DNA from: CAZVLE01 sp964627855
GTDB taxonomy: Bacteria; Bacillota; Dethiobacteria; DTU022
Assembly (NCBI GenBank): GCA_964627855.1
Contig: CAZVLE010000089.1
Location: forward strand, 1-11,563
Direction of reading: 5' to 3'
DNA length: 11,563 bases
Of the stretch, positions 7,021 to 11,563 are shown piece after piece (within the stretch, counting starts at the first letter, position 1; each line of letters begins with the position of its first letter). The notes under the pieces are model-generated. The model did no database searches. It was not told the origin of the DNA and saw only the letters and a program-made list of their open reading frames with translations. A program made the position numbers and the translations under genes.

Positions 7021-7815
7021 CTAAACCAGTTTCCCGGCCCTTGACGCTTTCAGATAGTTCATGGCATAGGGATCAAGGTTAAGAATTACCTCTGCTGCCC
7101 TGACCAGACTCATTTTTTTCTTATCAAGTGGATCGACAATAGCAGAGTCCATCCCCCGACCCATGGCCAATACAATAAAGGCTTGGTTTAATAGAGCGCG
7201 TTGCGGCAAACCAAACGATATATTACTCAAGCCGCTGGTTATATGACAGCCGGAACCGAGGGCAGCAATAGCTTCGATGGCATCAAGAGCCTGCGGTCCA
7301 TACTCACCATTGACACTGACCGGTTTTATGAGGGGATCAAGAAAAACCTTGGTTAGATCAACACCATCTTTGTCAAGATCGGCCAGCAGTTTTTTAGCTA
7401 CTTCCAGCCTATCTTCAGCCGTTTCAGGCATCCCTTCATCACTCATGCACAACGCCACTACCGGGGACCCGGCATCTCTTACTAACGGAACAAGCTGGCT
7501 GTACCGTTCTTTTTCGGCACTAATGGAATTGATCATCGGAACACCCTTGTGAACTTTTAAAGCTGCTTCAAGGGCTTTTGGATCGGGGCTGTCAAGAGCA
7601 AGAGGATTACTGACCACTTCCTGCACTTTTTCAACGAGCCAGACCAGGTTTTTGGCCTCATCATGCACATAAGCCCCGGCATTTACATCAATATAATCCG
7701 CACCTGCTTCTTCCTGCTTTACAGCCAGGTCCTGGATATAGGCAACGTCCTGTTCATCAATAGCCTTTTTTATGGCCTTTCGGGTTGAGTTAATTAATTC
7801 ACCAATTATAATCAT
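7021..7815 (-). CDS. mtgA: Methyltetrahydrofolate:corrinoid methyltransferase (MtgA/AcsE-type)
   Basis: A pterin-binding TIM-barrel methyltransferase (264 residues, normal for the family) that exchanges a methyl group between a corrinoid protein and tetrahydrofolate. Family marks are IIIGELIN (2-9), DVNAG (43-47), LDSPDP (74-79), NSIS (96-99), FLDPLIKP (158-165), GLSNISFGLP (195-204) with the pterin-contact Asn198, and GMDSAIVDP (221-229). AcsE of the Wood-Ljungdahl pathway has the same fold. The MttB and corrinoid neighbours favour the MtgA role, producing methyl-tetrahydrofolate from a demethylated amine. The gene lacks a close ribosome site: only CAGAAAAAA precedes the ATG, with GGGAGG 33 bases upstream across a hairpin. 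The start is kept because the family begins at this residue. It stops with TAG, evidence that TAG is an ordinary stop here. Confidence 0.93.
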   Translation of the reverse strand: MIIIGELINSTRKAIKKAIDEQDVAYIQDLAVKQEEAGADYIDVNAGAYVHDEAKNLVWLVEKVQEVVSNPLALDSPDPKALEAALKVHKGVPMINSISAEKERYSQLVPLVRDAGSPVVALCMSDEGMPETAEDRLEVAKKLLADLDKDGVDLTKVFLDPLIKPVSVNGEYGPQALDAIEAIAALGSGCHITSGLSNISFGLPQRALLNQAFIVLAMGRGMDSAIVDPLDKKKMSLVRAAEVILNLDPYAMNYLKASRAGKLV

Positions 7816-7822
7816 TTTTTTC

Positions 7823-7854
7823 TGCCGGCTTAAACACCGGCACCATAGCCTCCC
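7823..7854 (-). promoter_or_regulatory. Shine-Dalgarno plus hairpin in the mtgA leader
   Basis: On the minus strand GGGAGG (7849-7854) is followed by a 6-bp hairpin, TGCCGG (7837-7842) with CCGGCA (7823-7828). The mtgA ATG at 7815 follows 7 bases after the hairpin. If folded, the hairpin would shorten the effective distance from ribosome site to start to about 13 bases. Alternatively GGGAGG serves a 15-codon open frame (ATG at 7846 or GTG at 7843, stop 7799) that overlaps the mtgA start and would couple translation. Both readings are inference. Confidence 0.4.
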
Positions 7855-7935
7855 AACTAATAAATTCTTTTTATGCTCGAGAAGTCGAAAAAGAGAACCA
7901 TTTTTAAGTTTCTTCTCAGAACTCCTGTCGCGGTG

Positions 7936-9951
7936 TCAATTGCTCCAGGGTCTGCCAACGGCTGATATGTCAATAATACTCTCGATAAAAAGCTTGTTAT
8001 CTAATCTTTCATTATCATCCGTTACTGCAGCCATTTTACTGTAGCGATCCTGACGCTCAACGATAGTTTCAATTTCCGATGCCCCGGCTTCAAGGGCATG
8101 TTCGTAAACATATTTTTGGCCCTCTTTACAGGCATAATCGATTGCTTCGTCGAATATCATGAAAAACTCTCTCTTATTAGGTAGATGGACAAGAAAACCA
8201 CCGCCCTCACCGGGTTTGACCAATACAGTCACTCTTTCCACTGCTTTACCGCTGACAGTGCCTACTGCATTGGCAACATCTGCAAAGGTCGGCAGGAAAA
8301 GCTCAGCCCCCAGTTTTTCAGCCAAGGAAGGAAAATAAGCATCAACCGGTGCTCCTACAGCTACCATAGGTTTTGTTAAACCGATGGAAAAGCTGATCTG
8401 CCGATGCTTACAGGTTTCACCAGCCAGGATACTTCTTAGAGTATAAACACCGCTTTCCTGGGCGGAGTAATCAAAAGCAGCTCCTTCTTCCGCCAAAAGC
8501 CGATCAACAGTTATCGCCGCCAGCTTGTATAATATTTCATCCATTACCACTTCGATAAAATTTTCAACAGAAACTCCATAGCGATGTGCCTGCATTACTG
8601 TGCCCAAATTTGCAGATCGCCTGTCCCAAAGATCCAGTCGGCCACTTACATGCAATATATCAGTAGGTGTTAACGCTGCGCGGTGAACTGAAGCGACGTT
8701 AACCAATCGATGCCAGGGCAAAAGATCTATTTCTTTATGCAGCTTTTTGCTGATGTAATGCAAGGTATGCGGTCCATTTTTAATTAAATCGAGAATTTGT
8801 TGCTCTGTCTCAGTCGTTTTAATGTTAAAAGGGTCCCTTATGTAGGTCAGAATCGTTGTTGGTTGAGCATCCATCATTGAATAATCAACGGGCTCGATTC
8901 TCTCAAGCTCATCGGCCAGATATGGGTACTGAGAAGCAATCCACGAAAGAGGGAAAACTCTCTGGGGACCGATAGTTAAAACTCCATTTTTCGAAACCTG
9001 TATCAAACTGTCACCACCGAGGCCGATTGTCGTAATCTGGGCAGCTTTAACCCTGGTCAACCAACCACCAACCCGTGCTCCTTCATTATTCAAAGATGGT
9101 CGACCATCTTTTAAAACAGCAACATCAGTAGTAGTACCCCCCATATCGACAACGATACCATGTTTAACACCGGTCAGAGTTAAAGCACCGATGATGCTGG
9201 CTGCCGGACCGGATAGAATTGTTTCAATAGGCTTATCGCGGGCCATCGATTCACTGATCAGGCTACCATCACCACGAACTACCATCAGGGGAGCCTGAAT
9301 ATTTAACTTTTTCATGCCCTCTTTAACTGAATCAATCAGATTTGTGATCAGGGGCATAAGGCGGGCATTTAAAATTGCCGTAACTGTTCTTTCATGCATT
9401 CCGAGATCTGTACTAAGTTGATGGGCGGCCACAACCGGATAACCGGTTAATTTGCGGATCAGCTCAGACACCTGCATCTCCTGGATTGGGTTACGAATGC
9501 TTAAGTAAGCAGATACAGCAAAAGCATCTACCTGATCTTTCATCTCTAGAACGGCTCTTTCTACAGCCTGCATATCGATTTCTTCTTTGATGCGGCCTTT
9601 AATGTTACAACCACCGGGAATAACAGCATAATAAGGAGTGGGTAGGCCCTGTCGGGGTTCAAAACCGATTTGAATCAGACCTACCTCAGCTCCCTGTCCT
9701 TCCACAATGGCATTGGTGGCAAGAGTGGTTGACAAAGAAACCATCTTGATCTGTCCGATAATACCCTGACTGTCTTTCTTGTCTTTCAGATTATCAATCA
9801 GATTATCCAGACAGCGGTTTATGGCCAGCGTCAGATTGTGCCTTGTTGTTTCTACCTTTGTTTTTGCTTCTACTTTTTTCTGATCAAGGTCAAAGATTAC
9901 ACCGTCGGTAAAAGTTCCTCCCGTATCTATGCCCAGTGCCAGATTTGCCAT
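7936..9951 (-). CDS. hyuA: Hydantoinase/oxoprolinase family protein, HyuA-like ASKHA ATPase
   Basis: A 671-residue protein of the hydantoinase A/5-oxoprolinase family, whose ATP-using members phosphorylate cyclic amides such as 5-oxoproline or N-methylhydantoin before ring opening. The N-terminal Hydant_A_N domain carries the first phosphate loop DTGGTFTD (9-16). The hydantoinase_A core has LSGPAASIIGA (246-256), the second phosphate loop VVDMGGTTTDVAVL (267-280) and GLGGDS (310-315). Its few scattered cysteines form no ferredoxin pattern, so it is not a RamA/RACo iron-sulfur activator. No HyuB partner is in the window. It lies 49 bases after the first mttB and 120 before mtgA, so it is very probably in the same operon. 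The ribosome site is modest (GGTGGG, 8 bases before the ATG). The hyuA symbol is a family label: true substrate, or a role in corrinoid activation, is not shown. Confidence 0.9.
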   Translation of the reverse strand: MANLALGIDTGGTFTDGVIFDLDQKKVEAKTKVETTRHNLTLAINRCLDNLIDNLKDKKDSQGIIGQIKMVSLSTTLATNAIVEGQGAEVGLIQIGFEPRQGLPTPYYAVIPGGCNIKGRIKEEIDMQAVERAVLEMKDQVDAFAVSAYLSIRNPIQEMQVSELIRKLTGYPVVAAHQLSTDLGMHERTVTAILNARLMPLITNLIDSVKEGMKKLNIQAPLMVVRGDGSLISESMARDKPIETILSGPAASIIGALTLTGVKHGIVVDMGGTTTDVAVLKDGRPSLNNEGARVGGWLTRVKAAQITTIGLGGDSLIQVSKNGVLTIGPQRVFPLSWIASQYPYLADELERIEPVDYSMMDAQPTTILTYIRDPFNIKTTETEQQILDLIKNGPHTLHYISKKLHKEIDLLPWHRLVNVASVHRAALTPTDILHVSGRLDLWDRRSANLGTVMQAHRYGVSVENFIEVVMDEILYKLAAITVDRLLAEEGAAFDYSAQESGVYTLRSILAGETCKHRQISFSIGLTKPMVAVGAPVDAYFPSLAEKLGAELFLPTFADVANAVGTVSGKAVERVTVLVKPGEGGGFLVHLPNKREFFMIFDEAIDYACKEGQKYVYEHALEAGASEIETIVERQDRYSKMAAVTDDNERLDNKLFIESIIDISAVGRPWSN

Positions 9952-10000
9952 AAATTTTTCCCACCAGTTAATGAAAGTGCTCTTCTAAACCTACTTTACA

Positions 10001-11455
10001 TCATTTGTTCAATTTCGATTCCGCTCTGTCAATAATATCCTGCATTTTCTGCTGAACGTCTTTTGGTAAAGGCTCAGGCTCATAATTCTCAAGGATATCA
10101 ATTACCTTTTCATTTGCTTTATCGAATAAGGTTTTGCTTCCTTCAGCTTTCCAGTTCTCATAGATCTGCCTGGTGAACAGCTGTGGGTACCAGGTTTCAG
10201 TCTTAAAGTACTTCATGGTATGTTCCTCACCGAGGTAATGACCACCTGGTCCAACTTTGTCAATCACATCAAGGGCCAGGGTTTCTTCATTGACATCGAT
10301 CCCGTTAACAATTTTACGGGCAATGCCAATCAGATCGTCACAGATTGTCAGGTATTCAAGGGAAGCAGTATTGCCGTGCTCGATATAGCCGACATCGTGG
10401 TTAAGGTTAGCCCCGCTCTGGGCGGTCAGCAGAATCGACATCGCTCCTTCAATCAGGGCCTGTTCATCAACAACCTTGGCATCGGTACAACCGCAGGTGC
10501 CGAACATTGGAATGTCAAGATAGTGATGAATATCGGCTAATGCTGCCATCATCAGGTCAAATTCAGGTGCACCGTAGGAAAAAATAGTTGTCTGCATATC
10601 CATTACTGTGAACACCCCACCCATGATAAAGGGGCTGCCCGGGGAAGTTACCTGGTTTAGAACCAGGCCGCTTAAACTTTCAGCCAAACCGTTAGCCATT
10701 GCACCGGCTAAGGTTGCCGGTACTGTACCACCGGCCATGATACATGGAGTATAAACAACAGGCAAACCTTTCTTTGCAGCCAGCATCAGTTTGCGGGCTG
10801 AATCGTTGGGATGCTGCAGTGGTGAAATCGGCTCAGCATAAAGAGTCAGGAATGGATTATTTCTCAATTCCTCTTCTCCGCCGGCGATAATTTCACACAT
10901 CTCGATAATATCAGAATAACCGGGTTCATCAATAGCCGTAATTACAATCGGCTTTGAAGTGTTCAAAACCATTGCCTGGAACTGGTAACGGTCATATACA
11001 AGCTGATGAACATCCTGAACTATTCCAAGCGACATTACAAAATCCAGGTTCGGCAGGGCATCAATTACTTTAGAGGCCATACTTACCGTCTTGCGACTGG
11101 CTTTGATCCGGTCCTGGGTATAGGGATCAATGAAGTTAGGAGTATCGGAACCGGTACCAAAATAGGCATTGCCGCCCTCCATCTCCATAACCCTTTTTCC
11201 GCTTCTGCTATTGCAAAGTGATACCTTGCGCGGAACCGAATTTAATGCACTTTCGACCAGTCTGAAGGGAATCCTTACTCTGTTGCCATCAACATAACAT
11301 CCGGCCTTCTTCATTCTATCTACTGCTTCTTCATCTAAATATGTAACCCCGGTTCTTTCCAAAACTTCCATTGCCGCGGCCACCAGGCGGCGACACTGGT
11401 CATCAGATAGAACCTGCAGGAAGTTAGAATCTTGCACTTTATAACTACTTTTCAT
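10001..11455 (-). CDS. MttB-superfamily corrinoid methyltransferase, non-pyrrolysine (first copy)
   Basis: A 484-residue member of the trimethylamine methyltransferase (MttB) superfamily, predicted to move a methyl group from a methylated amine to the corrinoid protein encoded just upstream. Family marks include AYFGTGSDTPNFID (97-110), the TLYAEPISPLQH stretch (204-215), PCIMAGGTVPATLAGAMANGLAESLSG (237-263), SPGSPFIMGG (271-280) and TDAKVVDEQALIEGAMS (324-340). The pyrrolysine site of archaeal MttB falls in the last stretch; here it is Ile335, so the substrate is probably a quaternary amine or other methylated compound rather than trimethylamine. A longer reading begins with GTG at 11479. 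The ATG at 11455 is preferred because AAAGGAG (11467-11473) lies 11 bases before it and the GTG has no ribosome site. The gene stops with TGA, 49 bases before hyuA. Confidence 0.93.
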   Translation of the reverse strand: MKSSYKVQDSNFLQVLSDDQCRRLVAAAMEVLERTGVTYLDEEAVDRMKKAGCYVDGNRVRIPFRLVESALNSVPRKVSLCNSRSGKRVMEMEGGNAYFGTGSDTPNFIDPYTQDRIKASRKTVSMASKVIDALPNLDFVMSLGIVQDVHQLVYDRYQFQAMVLNTSKPIVITAIDEPGYSDIIEMCEIIAGGEEELRNNPFLTLYAEPISPLQHPNDSARKLMLAAKKGLPVVYTPCIMAGGTVPATLAGAMANGLAESLSGLVLNQVTSPGSPFIMGGVFTVMDMQTTIFSYGAPEFDLMMAALADIHHYLDIPMFGTCGCTDAKVVDEQALIEGAMSILLTAQSGANLNHDVGYIEHGNTASLEYLTICDDLIGIARKIVNGIDVNEETLALDVIDKVGPGGHYLGEEHTMKYFKTETWYPQLFTRQIYENWKAEGSKTLFDKANEKVIDILENYEPEPLPKDVQQKMQDIIDRAESKLNK

Positions 11456-11466
11456 TATCCCAAACT

Positions 11467-11473
11467 CTCCTTT
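11467..11473 (-). promoter_or_regulatory. Ribosome binding site that sets the first mttB start
   Basis: AAAGGAG on the minus strand, 11 bases before the ATG at 11455. It lies inside the extra eight codons of the GTG reading from 11479, which argues against that longer start. Confidence 0.65.
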
Positions 11474-11499
11474 CTCCACTAGGTTTAAGCCCGGTCACA

Positions 11500-11563
11500 T
11501 TAACCGACCAGTTTCTGGGCCAGGTCTTTGGCTGACGCTGCATCGGGAGCCCATCCGTCTGCA
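11500..11563 (-). CDS. Corrinoid (B12-binding) protein, only the C-terminal end in the window
   Basis: An open frame enters from the right edge and ends in TAA at 11500. Its last 20 residues read ADGWAPDAASAKDLAQKLVG. This matches the usual end of MttC/MtbC/MtgC-type corrinoid proteins, where GADGYAxDAxxAVxxAKxL forms the last strand and helix of the cobalamin-binding domain. The protein would carry the methyl group between the MttB enzyme and MtgA. It ends 44 bases before the ATG of the first mttB, fitting an operon. The identity rests on a short tail and on context, and the cobalamin-binding DxHxxG motif lies outside the window. Confidence 0.75.
   Translation of the reverse strand, partial: ADGWAPDAASAKDLAQKLVG

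Noticed and set aside
7021..7815. AcsE of the Wood-Ljungdahl acetyl-CoA synthase cluster.
   Set aside because: The sequence fits the shared family, but no acsB, acsC, acsD or cooS-like gene is nearby, while mttB and corrinoid genes are, so the MtgA role is preferred.
5472..11455. Trimethylamine methyltransferase (pyrrolysine MttB) as the literal function of the two MttB proteins.
   Set aside because: Neither gene has an in-frame TAG, and the pyrrolysine position holds Tyr or Ile, so they belong to the non-pyrrolysine part of the superfamily.
1..11563. CRISPR arrays, insertion sequences or prophage genes.
   Set aside because: No regularly spaced repeats, transposase or integrase frames, or terminal inverted repeats were seen on either strand.

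Overview
The window (roughly mid-40s % G+C by eye) looks like chromosomal DNA from an anaerobic, Gram-positive-type bacterium, probably Clostridia in the broad sense. This is inferred from strong AGGAGG-type ribosome binding sites, consensus sigma-A promoters, a selenocysteine tRNA, and a corrinoid/tetrahydrofolate methyl-transfer cluster of the kind found in acetogens and their relatives. The genus cannot be fixed from the sequence. Every gene found lies on the minus strand, so transcription runs from high to low coordinates.

Right part (11563 down to 5472): a corrinoid-dependent demethylation cluster. In transcription order it holds the last codons of a B12-binding corrinoid protein (cut by the window edge), an MttB-superfamily methyltransferase, a HyuA-type hydantoinase/oxoprolinase ASKHA ATPase, a methyltetrahydrofolate:corrinoid methyltransferase of the MtgA/AcsE type, and a second, divergent MttB-superfamily protein. 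Neither MttB paralogue needs pyrrolysine: the position holds Ile in one and Tyr in the other. By analogy with the glycine betaine system MtgB-MtgC-MtgA, the MttB proteins would move a methyl group from a methylated amine to the corrinoid protein, and MtgA would pass it to tetrahydrofolate. The substrate is unknown.

Middle part (5471 to 3403): a spacer of about 340 bases with a near-consensus extended -10 promoter and a long inverted repeat. It is followed by a gene for two fused cyclase/kynurenine-formamidase-like domains. The second domain keeps the metal-binding motif and the first has lost most of it. A possible terminator follows. The HyuA and cyclase families both act on amide or cyclic amide bonds, which suggests, as inference only, that the cluster opens or trims a methylated cyclic or amide compound as well as demethylating it.

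Left part (3327 to 1): a small zinc-ribbon SAM methyltransferase, the selenocysteine tRNA gene (selC) with its own good promoter and a downstream hairpin, a MATE-family efflux transporter, and the first 269 residues of a cytoplasmic GH13 alpha-glucosidase/amylase cut by the left edge. These look unrelated to the demethylation cluster, although the tRNA shows that the cell makes selenoproteins.
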